A DNA stretch of 64,000 nt from the NCBI RefSeq assembly GCF_026341815.1, contig NZ_JAPENX010000001.1, positions 1,612,001 to 1,676,000 on the forward strand. Reading direction: 5' to 3'. This DNA is from Streptomyces sp. NBC_00572. GTDB lineage: Bacteria > Actinomycetota > Actinomycetes > Streptomycetales > Streptomycetaceae. Below are positions 8,315 through 17,101 of this stretch, one piece after another. The notes under the pieces were generated by a model. The model did no database searches. It saw only the letters and a program-made list of their open reading frames with translations, and was not told the DNA's origin. The position numbers and the translations under genes were made by a program. Every line of letters starts with the position of its first letter. The stretch's first letter is position 1.

Positions 8315-9298
8315 TTACTTCGCGCCGGAGGCGCGGCCGGCCGCGATCTGGCGGGACATGATCGTCGTCAGTTCGTACGCGGTGTGGGAGGCGGCGACCG
8401 CGGTGATCTCGGCGTGGTCGTAGGCCGGGGCGACCTCGACGACGTCCGCCGACACCAGGTTGCAGGAGGAGAGGCCGCGGAGGATCTCCAGAAGCTCGCG
8501 GGAGGTCATGCCGCCCGCCTCCGGGGTGCCGGTGCCGGGCGCGTGGGCCGGGTCGAGGCAGTCGATGTCGATGGAGATGTACAGCGGGCGGTCGCCGATG
8601 CGCTGGCGGAGCTGGTCGGCGACCTCGTCGGCGCCGCGGCGGTAGATGTCCGCCGAGGTGACGATGCCGAAGCCCATCTTCTCGTCGTCGGTGAGGTCCT
8701 GCTTGCCGTACAGCGGGCCGCGGGTGCCGACGTGGGAGAGCGCCTCGGTGTCGAGGATGCCCTCCTCGACGGCGCGGCGGAACGGGGTGCCGTGGGTGTA
8801 CTCGGCGCCGAAGTAGGTGTCCCAGGTGTCGAGGTGCGCGTCGAAGTGGAGCAGGGCGACGGGGCCGTGCTTCTTGGCGACGGAGCGCAGCAGCGGCAGG
8901 GCGATGGTGTGGTCGCCGCCGAGGGTCATCATGCGGGCGCCGGAGTTCAGCAGGTCGTCCGCGGCGGCCTCGATCGTCTCGACGGCCTCGTTGATGTTGA
9001 ACGGGTTGGCGGCGATGTCACCGGCGTCCGCGACCTGGGCGAGGGCGAACGGGGAGGCGTCCTGCGCCGGGTTGTACGGGCGGAGCAGGCGGGAGGCCTC
9101 GCGGATGGCGTTGCCGCCGAAGCGGGCGCCGGGACGGTAGGAGACGCCGCTGTCGAAGGGGACGCCGACCACGGCGATGTCGGCGGTGCCGACCTCGTCG
9201 AGTCGCGGCAGCCGGGCGAACGTCGCGGGACCTGCGTACCGCGGGATGCGGGACGAGTCGATCGGGCCGCGCGGGGTGTTCTGGTCGCTGCTGCTCAT
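8315..9298 (-). CDS. Agmatinase / guanidino-acid ureohydrolase
   Basis: A 327-aa arginase-superfamily enzyme that hydrolyses a guanidino compound to an amine plus urea. All manganese ligands are present: His130 in GGDHTIALP, Asp153, His155 and Asp157 in DAHLDTWD, and Asp244 and Asp246 in [14 protein letters not shown]. Length is typical of agmatinase, 4-guanidinobutyrase and proclavaminate amidinohydrolase, which cannot be told apart reliably by eye. It lies between the symporter (82 bases upstream) and the TPP enzyme (110 bases downstream) in the same direction, so it is probably the intracellular enzyme acting on the symporter's substrate. Start is the ATG at 9298 with AGGAGG-like CCAGGAGGACC ahead. 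Confidence 0.88.
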   Translation of the reverse strand: MSSSDQNTPRGPIDSSRIPRYAGPATFARLPRLDEVGTADIAVVGVPFDSGVSYRPGARFGGNAIREASRLLRPYNPAQDASPFALAQVADAGDIAANPFNINEAVETIEAAADDLLNSGARMMTLGGDHTIALPLLRSVAKKHGPVALLHFDAHLDTWDTYFGAEYTHGTPFRRAVEEGILDTEALSHVGTRGPLYGKQDLTDDEKMGFGIVTSADIYRRGADEVADQLRQRIGDRPLYISIDIDCLDPAHAPGTGTPEAGGMTSRELLEILRGLSSCNLVSADVVEVAPAYDHAEITAVAASHTAYELTTIMSRQIAAGRASGAK

Positions 9299-9380
9299 GG
9301 TCGGGTCCTCCTGGGGTGCGTCGGTGGGGGTCCGGTCGGGGCCTCGGGTCTCGGGGCCCCGACCGGGAGTCTCGGTGCGG

Positions 9381-10865
9381 TCAGCCGGTCACGGCGGCCG
9401 GCACGGTCTCCGGCGTCGGGTCGGCTTCGGGGGTCTCCCGGCCCGCGAGGCGGGCGCGCCAGTGCGCGAGCACGGCGGCGTCCGTCGGGCGGGTCGCCAG
9501 GGAAACGATCACATATGCGGCGAGCGAGGCCAACAAACCATAGTAAACAGGCTCATTTGCAAGGATTCCGTAAGTCCACATCAGGCCAATGACGGCCAGG
9601 CCGCCGACGGTGACCGCCGCGAGGGCGCCCTGGACGGTGCCGCGACGCCAGAGCAGACCGCCGAGGATCGGCACGAGGAGCCCGCCGACCAGCAGGTTGT
9701 AGGCGACGGTGAGGGCCTGGACGACGTCGTTGAGGGCGATGGCGACGAGGATGACGGCGATGCCCATGATGAGGATGAAGACGCGGTTGCCCTTCACCTC
9801 GTCGTGGTCGTCGGCCGGTCCTTCCTTGGCCGAGACCGCGCCCCGGAGGCGCGACCAGATGTCGTTGTTGGCGACGGTGGCGCAGGCGATGAGGGCGCCC
9901 GAGGAGGTGGACATGACGGCGGCGAGGGCGGCGGCGAGGACGAGACCCCGGACGCCCATCGGCAGCTCGTCCTTGACGATGGTGGCGAACGCGTCGTCGG
10001 CGCTGGGCAGGTTCGGGTACAGCACCTTCGCGGCCGTGCCGATGACGGCTCCGGCGAGGGCGTAGGCGAGACAGTACGTACCGGCGACGGTGCCGCCCCA
10101 CTTGGCGACCTTGTCGGTCCGGGCGGTGAAGACCCGCTGCCAGATGTCCTGGCCGATGAGCATGCCGAAGGTGTAGATCAGCACGTACGTGAAGATCGTC
10201 TCGCCGCCGATGCCGAGCGGCTCGAAGTACGAGGTGGGCAGCGCGGCCTTCATCTCGGCGAAACCGCCGGCCTTGACGACCGCGATCGGCAGCAGCAGGA
10301 GCAGCACGCCGATGGTCTTCACCACGAACTGCACCATGTCGGTGATCGTGATGGACCACATGCCGCCGAGGGTCGAGTACGCGACGACGATGGTGCCGCC
10401 GAGGACGATCGCGAGGGTCCGGGGCAGGTCGAAGAGGACGTCGAAGATCGTGGCGTACGCGATGGTCGAGGTGACCGCGAGCATCAGCGTGTACGCCCAC
10501 ATGACGACGCCCGAGATGACACCGGCCCGGCCGCCGTAGCGCAGGTCGAGCATCTCGGAGACGGTGTAGACCTTCAGCCGGGCGATCCGGGCGGAGAAGA
10601 AGACGCTCAGCGCGAGCAGGCCGAGGCCGATGGCGAAGACCATCCAGGCGCCCGAGAGGCCGTACTTGTAGCCGAGGCCCACGCCACCGATGGTGGAGGC
10701 ACCGCCGAGGACGATGGCGGCCATCGTGCCGGAGTACATCCAGGGACCGAGGCGGCGCCCGGCGACCAGGAACTCGCTCTTGGACTTGGCGCGGCGCATG
10801 CCCCACCAGCCCATCGCGAGCATGCCGGCCAGGTACAGGGCGATCACTGTGTAGTCGACGGCCAT
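9381..10865 (-). CDS. Sodium:solute symporter (SSS family)
   Basis: A 494-aa protein with about 12-13 hydrophobic segments spread over its whole length. The N-terminal helix ([19 protein letters not shown]), the AGRR motif after it, and the late [14 protein letters not shown] segment, which in this family forms the sodium site, identify the SSS family. Start is the ATG at 10865 with AAGGAGG 5 bases ahead, not the in-frame start further upstream. First gene of the minus-strand cluster with the ureohydrolase and TPP enzyme and divergent from the PucR regulator, so it probably imports the guanidino or amine substrate. A patch at 9531-9579 is only about 43% GC and full of A/T-ending codons, unlike the rest of the gene. 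Confidence 0.9.
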   Translation of the reverse strand: MAVDYTVIALYLAGMLAMGWWGMRRAKSKSEFLVAGRRLGPWMYSGTMAAIVLGGASTIGGVGLGYKYGLSGAWMVFAIGLGLLALSVFFSARIARLKVYTVSEMLDLRYGGRAGVISGVVMWAYTLMLAVTSTIAYATIFDVLFDLPRTLAIVLGGTIVVAYSTLGGMWSITITDMVQFVVKTIGVLLLLLPIAVVKAGGFAEMKAALPTSYFEPLGIGGETIFTYVLIYTFGMLIGQDIWQRVFTARTDKVAKWGGTVAGTYCLAYALAGAVIGTAAKVLYPNLPSADDAFATIVKDELPMGVRGLVLAAALAAVMSTSSGALIACATVANNDIWSRLRGAVSAKEGPADDHDEVKGNRVFILIMGIAVILVAIALNDVVQALTVAYNLLVGGLLVPILGGLLWRRGTVQGALAAVTVGGLAVIGLMWTYGILANEPVYYGLLASLAAYVIVSLATRPTDAAVLAHWRARLAGRETPEADPTPETVPAAVTG

Positions 10866-11040
10866 GGGGCCTCCTTCGTTCACCTCGGTGGCGTGTCGTG
10901 CAGGGGAGTGACCAGGTGCTGATCGCGGGGACATCCGCCCGTACCCGCGGCCTCTGGATGCCATGACAGTAGGTGGCCGGAAAGCGACGTAGAAGTGTAC
11001 GTTTCATCCACTGACCAGGCGGGGGGTGTACGAAGGATCC

Positions 11041-12555
11041 ATGGCCATGACCTCCGCGGAGCCCACCTCCACTCCCCCCGCACCGCCCGTCTCGCTGGCC
11101 GCGCTGCTCGCCCGCCGGGACCTCGGGCTGCGGCTGCTCGCCGGTCCCGGGGACGTCTCGATCCACTGGGTGCACACCTCGGAGATGGCCGACCCCTATC
11201 CGTACCTCCTCGGCGGCGAGCTGCTGATGACGGCGGGCGTGCAGCTCACCGACCCGGCGCACTACGTGGAGCGGGTGGTGGAGGCGGGCGCGGCGGCACT
11301 CGGCTTCGGCGTGACGCCGGTGTACGACACGGTTCCGGCGGAGCTGGTCGAAGCCTGCGACCGGCTCGGTCTGCCCCTGGTCGAGGTGCCGCCGAGGACG
11401 CCGTTCACGGCGGTGGCGCGGGCGCTGTGGCGGCTGATGGCCGAGGCCCGGCTGCACGAGCTGCGCCGGGTGACGGAGGCACAGCAGTCCCTGGCGGCGG
11501 CCGCGGCCCGGCCGGCCCCGGTCCCTGCGGTGCTGGGCGCGCTCGCCTCGCGGCTCGGGGGCCGGGCGGTGCTCTTCGGAGCGGACGGTACGGAGTCGGT
11601 GGCGGCCGGCCGGGACGTTCCGGCGGAGGCGGCGCGGGCACTGCGCGACCTGGCGGGCGTCCTCGGCCCGCGCCCGGGCGGCCCGGCCTCGGCGAGCGGG
11701 GACGGCGGCGGGCTGCGGCTCGCCGCGTACGCGCTGGGCGGCGGCGACGGGCTGACGCTGGGGGTGGCGACGGAACGACGGGGCCCCGGGGACCACACGA
11801 TCGCGGGGGTCGCGGTCGTCCTGCTGTCCCTGCTCACGGCCCCCCACCGGGGCGCGGACGTGACCGTACGCGACGGGGCCCTGGTCCGGCTGCTGCTCGG
11901 CGCCACCCCGGCGGAGACGGCCGCGGCCCTGGGCGCGGGCCCCTGGACGGTGGTCCACGCCTCGGGCGGCGATGGCACCCCGTTCGCGGCGGCCTCACTG
12001 GCGGCGGCCCTGGGAACGCCGTTGGTGGACGCGGGCGGTAGGGCCCGGGGTGGGGGTGGCTCAGGCGGTACGACTGCGGGAGCGGGCGGCTCGGGCGGTA
12101 CGACTGCGGGGGCCGCGTTCGGAGCCGTACAGCTGCTCCTGCCCGCCTCCTCCCCCGTCACCGCTCAGTCCGGCTGGACGCTGGGGGTGAGCGCCCCCGT
12201 CGAGGCGGACGAGCTCGCGGCGGCCGACGCGCAGGCGGCGCGCGCACTGCGGCGGGCGGAGGCGACCGGGGCGGAACTGGTGCGGCACCGCCCGGGCGGG
12301 ATCGCCGCCCTGGTGGACCCGGACGAGGCCACCGCCCACGCGCGCGCCCTCCTCGCCCCGCTGACCGAACCACTCGCCGAGACCCTGCGCGTCTGGCTCT
12401 CGCTGCACGGCGGCTGGGACCGGACGGCCACCGCGATGGACATCCACCGCAACACCGTCCGCCAGCGGATCGCCCGCTGCGCCGCGCTCCTGGACCGGGA
12501 CCTGGACGACCCGGACGTCCGCATGGAGCTGTGGTTCGCGCTCACGTCCCGGTGA
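11041..12555 (+). CDS. PucR-family transcriptional regulator
   Basis: About 504 aa. The N-terminal part (residues about 17-130, starting VSLAALLARRDLGLRLLAG) is the PucR ligand domain, and the end carries the PucR-type helix-turn-helix (WDRTATAMDIHRNTVRQRIARC). These regulators control purine, amine and amino acid catabolism genes. It is divergent from the symporter, with 175 bases between them holding both promoters, so it probably controls the symporter-ureohydrolase-TPP cluster. Start is ATG 11041 or ATG 11047; GAAGGA at 11032-11037 fits 11047 best. A Gly/Ser/Thr-rich insertion (residues about 335-360) between the two domains is encoded by a short tandem duplication at about 12058-12112. 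Confidence 0.85.
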   Translation: MAMTSAEPTSTPPAPPVSLAALLARRDLGLRLLAGPGDVSIHWVHTSEMADPYPYLLGGELLMTAGVQLTDPAHYVERVVEAGAAALGFGVTPVYDTVPAELVEACDRLGLPLVEVPPRTPFTAVARALWRLMAEARLHELRRVTEAQQSLAAAAARPAPVPAVLGALASRLGGRAVLFGADGTESVAAGRDVPAEAARALRDLAGVLGPRPGGPASASGDGGGLRLAAYALGGGDGLTLGVATERRGPGDHTIAGVAVVLLSLLTAPHRGADVTVRDGALVRLLLGATPAETAAALGAGPWTVVHASGGDGTPFAAASLAAALGTPLVDAGGRARGGGGSGGTTAGAGGSGGTTAGAAFGAVQLLLPASSPVTAQSGWTLGVSAPVEADELAAADAQAARALRRAEATGAELVRHRPGGIAALVDPDEATAHARALLAPLTEPLAETLRVWLSLHGGWDRTATAMDIHRNTVRQRIARCAALLDRDLDDPDVRMELWFALTSR

Positions 12556-12580
12556 GGGGGAGGCCGAGGAGGGGTCGTTC

Positions 12581-12604
12581 ACCCGGCCGACCGCTCGGCC
12601 GGGT
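12581..12604. terminator. Hairpin between convergent genes
   Basis: ACCCGGCCGA and TCGGCCGGGT form a perfect 10-bp stem with a 4-base loop. It lies between the stop of the PucR gene and the stop codon of the protease gene (which overlaps its right edge). No T-tract, as usual in Streptomyces. Confidence 0.6.
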
Positions 12605-13626
12605 CAGCCGGCGCTCGCGGCCTGGGCGGTCGCCAGTTCCTCGACCCTGGTGCGGTACGCCTCGGCCAGGCCGCCGCCGTTCGAACCGGGAACCCCTTCC
12701 GGACCGGCCCCGAGCGACTGCAGGACCGCGTCGGCACGGGCCTGACGGTCCGCCACCCCCTCCGTCGTGTGCGGGTACAGCAGGTCGAGTCCGCGCTTGT
12801 CGCCGTCCGACAGGTTCTGTCCGTTGCCGGTCGGCGCGCAGCTGCTGGGGGTGGACTTGTAGAAGAACGCCGGGAACCGGTACAGCATCACGGACTTCGT
12901 GTCGAAGGGCCCGGCGACGAGATCCGGGGCGTCCACGGTGCGCAGGTTGTGATCCACCATCGCGCGCGGCCAGTTGTTCGGCTCACCCGCGAGGAAGGTG
13001 TAGATGCCGGGGAGCCGGCCTTGGGCGTCCGCCACGAAGACACCGTCCCCGTCCTGCGTGGGCACGTAACCGGCTTCGTCCTCCCAGCGGAACTCGCCCT
13101 CGCAGGTGCCGCGCATGTTCTGGTGGGAGTGGTGGAATCCCAGTGCGTGCAGGAACTCGTGCCGCACGGTGCCTTCCCACTTGACGGGCCTGTCCTCCGC
13201 GAACTGCCCGAGGTTGAGGCTGCGCTGGTCGGGGTTGCCCCCGACCGGGCCGCCTCCCGCGCCGATGACGCTGTCCGTGCTGTCGGTGCCCACCAGGGAG
13301 AAGAAGCCCGGCAGGTCGAAGCTGACCCGGATCTCGGCGGCGAGGACGGTGTCGGCCTCGGTCCATCGCCGGAACGTTCCACCGCCGTTCTGCCCGAAGT
13401 CGAGTGTCAGGTTGCAGGCGTCGGTGATCTGCTTGGTCGCTCCGGCGATGTCCGCGTGCAGTTGGTCGTCCCCGTCGAGGAACGCGACCCGCACCGTCTT
13501 GCCGAGTGGCCACTTCCCGATGTCGGTGATGAGGAACTCCAGGCCACTGGCGGCCGTTGCGCGCCTCCAGCGGTCCCGTACCTCGATCTGGGCGATGACG
13601 TCGTTGGGGAGGGATTCGAGTTCCAT
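12604..13626 (-). CDS. Metzincin-type (astacin-like) zinc metalloprotease without signal peptide
   Basis: A 340-aa protein with the full zinc signature HEFLHALGFHH (His156, Glu157, His160, Gly163, His166) and a downstream Met-turn SVMLYRFP (Met247), which together define metzincins; the HALGFHH form and SVMLY turn are most like astacin (M12A). Unlike secreted relatives it has no N-terminal hydrophobic segment: it begins MELESLPNDVIAQIEVRDRW. It therefore acts in the cytoplasm, leaves by another route, or is made without export. The last 70 residues are Ala/Gly-rich with charged repeats. It stands alone, with its stop in the terminator shared with the PucR gene. Substrate unknown. Confidence 0.75.
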   Translation of the reverse strand: MELESLPNDVIAQIEVRDRWRRATAASGLEFLITDIGKWPLGKTVRVAFLDGDDQLHADIAGATKQITDACNLTLDFGQNGGGTFRRWTEADTVLAAEIRVSFDLPGFFSLVGTDSTDSVIGAGGGPVGGNPDQRSLNLGQFAEDRPVKWEGTVRHEFLHALGFHHSHQNMRGTCEGEFRWEDEAGYVPTQDGDGVFVADAQGRLPGIYTFLAGEPNNWPRAMVDHNLRTVDAPDLVAGPFDTKSVMLYRFPAFFYKSTPSSCAPTGNGQNLSDGDKRGLDLLYPHTTEGVADRQARADAVLQSLGAGPEGVPGSNGGGLAEAYRTRVEELATAQAASAG

Positions 13627-13816
13627 GACGCGTCCTTTCGCATCACATCGAAACGGACCCCCCGACCGGTACCGGTCTGATGACGGATGGGCTCATCGGC
13701 TCGACGCAGGAGCGTGCCGACGGCGGAAACTCATGTCCCAGTATCCCCCGGATGGAGGTACTCTGCGACTCCGCCGTCACTCTGAGTAGTTCGGCACGCG
13801 TCAGGATGACGCTGCG

Positions 13817-14422
13817 TCAGGACCAGAGCTTGTTCACGGCGGTACGGGTCGTCGCCTTGAAGGCCGTCAGCGGGGCGTCCTTCAAGTCGCCCATCTGCCC
13901 CCACCGGACGAAGGTGACGGTCCGGCCGTCACGACCCACCGAGAAGAGGTGGATGTCGGTGTTGCCGACCTGCGGGTCGGCGGTGTCCAGGCTGTAGACC
14001 CAGGCACCCTCCTCGACGGCGAGCGTGCCGTGGGAGGCGCTGACGGCGTGCAGGCCCGGGTTCTGCCGCTCAAGGAGGGGCCCGCAGCCGGCGAGGGCCT
14101 TGCGGAGGGTGTCGACCAGCTTCACGGCGTCGGCCTCGGTGCGGGCGACGGTGGTGATCTGGACGCCGTTGGTGTCGAGTTCGGTGTTGAACTCGCGGTA
14201 GCGGGTGTTCTGCGCCGGGATCTTGTACGGAGCGCAGAGGGCGCCGCCGTTCTCCGGGACGCCAGTGAAGACCTGGGTGGCGGTCCACGGCGTCGACGAC
14301 GGCGGCATCTGGGAGGCGGCGAGGAAGGCGGGCTGGGCAGCGGCCTGCGCCGGGGCCGTGGCGAGGGCGGCGAGGCCCAGGACGGCGGCGGAGACGGTGA
14401 GTGCGGAACGGAACGTGGTCAT
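13817..14422 (-). CDS. Secreted protein resembling the extracellular sensor domain of PknH
   Basis: A 201-aa protein with a clear signal peptide (MTTFRSALTVSAAVLGLAAL, cleavage near AQA-AAQP). The mature domain of about 170 residues has two cysteines (ALCAPYK and AGCGPLL) at the spacing expected for a disulfide and a central VARTEADAVKLVDTLRKAL helix, a pattern like the PknH-type sensor domain found in many actinobacterial secreted proteins. Start is the ATG at 14422. It is divergent from the XRE/transmembrane gene at 14599, with 176 bases between them that may hold both promoters. Ligand unknown. Confidence 0.6.
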   Translation of the reverse strand: MTTFRSALTVSAAVLGLAALATAPAQAAAQPAFLAASQMPPSSTPWTATQVFTGVPENGGALCAPYKIPAQNTRYREFNTELDTNGVQITTVARTEADAVKLVDTLRKALAGCGPLLERQNPGLHAVSASHGTLAVEEGAWVYSLDTADPQVGNTDIHLFSVGRDGRTVTFVRWGQMGDLKDAPLTAFKATTRTAVNKLWS

Positions 14423-14598
14423 GGCTGGTGATCCCCCTGTGGGTCGGTCGGTGCTCCACCAGCCTCGACGCCGGGGCACGGGCCGCGCAACGCCGCCGCG
14501 CCCCTTCTCGTCCCGGAACCATTCCACCCCCGTTGACGTGGCAGAACGTGGGTGGTGCGGGATCCCGTGGAACGGGACTGAGTCGGACGGACGTTCGG

Positions 14599-15849
14599 AT
14601 GGGGAAGTCGAAGGACGCCGCTGTCGAGGAGTTCTCGGCACGGCTGCGGGCACTCAAGGCGCGCGGCGGCCGCAGCTACGAATCGCTGGGGCGCCGGCTC
14701 AACGTGAGCGCGTCCACGCTGCACCGGTACTGCTCCGGGGAGTCGGTGCCGGAAGGGTTCGCCGTGATCGACCGGCTGGCCCGGCTGTGCGGCGCCGACG
14801 AGGACGAACGGCGGGCCCTGGAGGACCTGTGGACCCGAGCGGACCGCACCCGCCGCCCGGTCCCGGAACCCGCGCCGTCACCGGGGCCCGAACCCGAGCC
14901 GTCACTCGCGCCGGAACCGGAGCCCGAACCCGCGCCGCAACCCGCGCCGGCACCGGAGCCGTCACCCGCGCCCGGAACCACGACCGACGCCAAGAGAGCC
15001 GCCCTGCCCCGGCCGCAATCGCGGTCGCGCTCGCGGTCGCGGCGGGGTCTGCTCGTCACCGGGGCCGTCGGCGCCGTGGTCGCCCTGGCGCTCGCCCTCG
15101 TGCTCGTACGGATCGGGCTCTCCGCCGGAACAGAGGCCGCGGCCACACCGACGTCGAGGCCCCCCACACCCACCAAGAGCACCGCACCCGCCCCGCCCCT
15201 GCCCCCCTTCACCTGGACCGCCGACTCCCACGCCTGGGAGAACGGCTGCGGGCACACCTATCTCGTCGACCGTGCCCCGAGCGGCGTGGCCCCGCCGCCT
15301 CCGCCCTCCGACGCCGCGCGCTGGGCGGGCACGCACCGCGCGGTGCACGGCGGGGAGACGCTCGTCCGGATCTCGCTCCAGGGCAGGTCGCCCTCGGCCT
15401 CCGTCGTCCTCCAGGCGCTCCACGTACGGGTCGTCGGCCGGGCCGCGCCGCTCCCCTGGACCGCGTACCGGATGGACAACGGCTGCGGCGGCGCCCTCAC
15501 CCCGCGCCACTACGCGATCGACCTCGACGCGTCGCGCCCGCTCCTCCGGCCGGTCGACGGCTACGACGCCTCCGGTGAGGGCCGGAAGATCCCCTCCGTC
15601 CCCTTCCCCTACACGGTGACCTCGTCGGATCCCGAGGAGCTGCTCGTCACCGCCGGGACCGCGGGATGCGACTGCCGCTGGTACCTGGAACTGGTGTGGA
15701 GCTCGGAGGGCCGTTCGGGCACGGTCCGGATCGCGGACGGCGCGGGGAAGCCGTTCCGCACCAGCGGGATCGAGGGGCGGCCGGTGCGGGAGTACGACGT
15801 CACCGGTGGGCGGTGGATCACAGGCGAGGGCTCTGGACAGAGCGGGTGA
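14599..15849 (+). CDS. Membrane-anchored XRE-type DNA-binding protein
   Basis: A 416-aa protein with an N-terminal helix-turn-helix (residues about 8-75; RSYESLGRRLNVSASTLHRY), a long Pro/Glu linker (PEPEPSLAPEPEPEPAP type), a basic stretch (SRSRSRSRRG), one transmembrane helix (about residues 155-178) and an extracellular domain of about 220 residues with five cysteines (NGCGHT, NGCGGA, GCDCRW). This one-component layout lets an outside signal act on a cytoplasmic DNA-binding domain. Start is the ATG at 14599; the leader is weak. The linker is rich in simple codon repeats. Function otherwise unknown; divergent from the secreted sensor-like gene, which could be a partner. Confidence 0.7.
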   Translation: MGKSKDAAVEEFSARLRALKARGGRSYESLGRRLNVSASTLHRYCSGESVPEGFAVIDRLARLCGADEDERRALEDLWTRADRTRRPVPEPAPSPGPEPEPSLAPEPEPEPAPQPAPAPEPSPAPGTTTDAKRAALPRPQSRSRSRSRRGLLVTGAVGAVVALALALVLVRIGLSAGTEAAATPTSRPPTPTKSTAPAPPLPPFTWTADSHAWENGCGHTYLVDRAPSGVAPPPPPSDAARWAGTHRAVHGGETLVRISLQGRSPSASVVLQALHVRVVGRAAPLPWTAYRMDNGCGGALTPRHYAIDLDASRPLLRPVDGYDASGEGRKIPSVPFPYTVTSSDPEELLVTAGTAGCDCRWYLELVWSSEGRSGTVRIADGAGKPFRTSGIEGRPVREYDVTGGRWITGEGSGQSG

Positions 15850-15879
15850 CCGATGGGTAACTTCGAGGGACGAGGCTGA

Positions 15880-15897
15880 GCAAGCGCTTAGACAAGC
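15880..15897. promoter_or_regulatory. Possible TetR-type operator (AAGCGCTT core)
   Basis: The 8-base palindrome AAGCGCTT at 15882-15889, followed by a second CAAGCGC, lies 50 bases ahead of the acyl-CoA dehydrogenase start. AGCAAGCGCTT-like elements are typical operators of TetR repressors of fatty-acid genes in actinobacteria. Short and unproven. Confidence 0.35.
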
Positions 15898-15937
15898 GCC
15901 GAGGCCGGACCAGGACAGGACCCGAAGGAGGCGGCTC

Positions 15938-17095
15938 GTGCGCCGTACCGTATTCAACGAGGACCACGAGGCGTTCCGGGAGACCATCCGCGCCTTCATC
16001 GAGGCCGAGGTCGTCCCGGTCTACGACGAGTGGTTCGCGGCCGGCCAGGCGCCGCGCGAGTTCTACGACAAGCTCGGCGAGCTGGGCGTCTTCGGCATCA
16101 ACGTGCCCGAGGAGTTCGGCGGCGCGGGCCTGGACACCCACAAGTTCGAGGCCGTCCTCTACGAGGAGACCTCGCGCGCGGGTGTGCAGTTCGGCGGCTC
16201 CGGCGTCCACGTCCTGCTCGCCCTGCCGTACATCAAGATGCTCGCCACCGGCGACCAGAAGAAGCGCTACCTGCCGAAGTTCGTCACCGGCGAGGAGATG
16301 TGGGCCCTCGCGATGACCGAGCCGGGCACCGGCTCCGACGTCGCGGGCATGAAGACCACCGCCAAGCTCTCCGAGGACGGCACGCACTACGTCCTCAACG
16401 GCTCCAAGACCTTCATCACCGGTGGCGTCCACGCCGACCGCGTGATCGTCTGCGCCCGCACGTCCGCCCCGACGGCCGAGGACCGCCGCTTCGGCATCTC
16501 CCTCTTCGCCGTGGACACCAAGTCCGAGGGCTACTCCATCGGCCGCAAGCTGGACAAGCTGGGCCTGCGCACCTCCGACACGGCCGAGCTGGCCTTCGTC
16601 GACGTCAAGGTCCCGGTCGAGGACCTGATGGGCGAGGAGGGCAAGGGCTTCTACTACCTCGGCCACAACCTGGCCTCCGAGCGCTGGGGCATCGCCTTCG
16701 GCGCCTACGCCCAGGCCAAGGCCGCCGTCCGCTTCGCCAAGGAGTACGTGCAGGACCGCACCGTCTTCGGCAAGCCGGTCGCGCACTTCCAGAACACCAA
16801 GTTCGAGCTGGCCGCCTGCCAGGCCGAGGTCGACGCCGCCGAGGCCGTCGCCGACCGCGCCCTGGAGGCCCTGGACGCGGGCGAGCTCTCCCCGGCCGAG
16901 GCCGCGAGCGCCAAGCTCTTCTGCACCGAGGTCGCGCACCGCGTCATCGACCGCTGCCTCCAGCTGCACGGCGGCTACGGCTACATGAACGAGTACCCGA
17001 TCGCGCGCCTGTACGCCGACAACCGCGTCAACCGCATCTACGGCGGCACCAGCGAGATCATGAAGTCGATCATCGCCAAGTCGATGGGCCTTTAA
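15938..17095 (+). CDS. Acyl-CoA dehydrogenase, catalytic Glu in the helix-G position
   Basis: A 385-aa FAD enzyme that introduces a double bond into acyl-CoA. Typical blocks are present: MTEPGTGSDVAGMKTT (FAD/substrate), NGSKTFITGG, LHGGYGYMNEYP and IYGGTSEIMKSIIAKS. The usual MCAD-type catalytic Glu in the last block is Gly here (YGGTSE), whereas LASERWG has Glu248 at the site used by long-chain and isovaleryl-CoA dehydrogenases. Start is the GTG at 15938 with GAAGGAGG ahead. A thioesterase gene follows after 6 bases, so the pair is probably one transcript in acyl-CoA catabolism. The substrate chain cannot be read from sequence alone. Confidence 0.9.
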   Translation: MRRTVFNEDHEAFRETIRAFIEAEVVPVYDEWFAAGQAPREFYDKLGELGVFGINVPEEFGGAGLDTHKFEAVLYEETSRAGVQFGGSGVHVLLALPYIKMLATGDQKKRYLPKFVTGEEMWALAMTEPGTGSDVAGMKTTAKLSEDGTHYVLNGSKTFITGGVHADRVIVCARTSAPTAEDRRFGISLFAVDTKSEGYSIGRKLDKLGLRTSDTAELAFVDVKVPVEDLMGEEGKGFYYLGHNLASERWGIAFGAYAQAKAAVRFAKEYVQDRTVFGKPVAHFQNTKFELAACQAEVDAAEAVADRALEALDAGELSPAEAASAKLFCTEVAHRVIDRCLQLHGGYGYMNEYPIARLYADNRVNRIYGGTSEIMKSIIAKSMGL

Positions 17096-17101
17096 GTCCA
17101 G

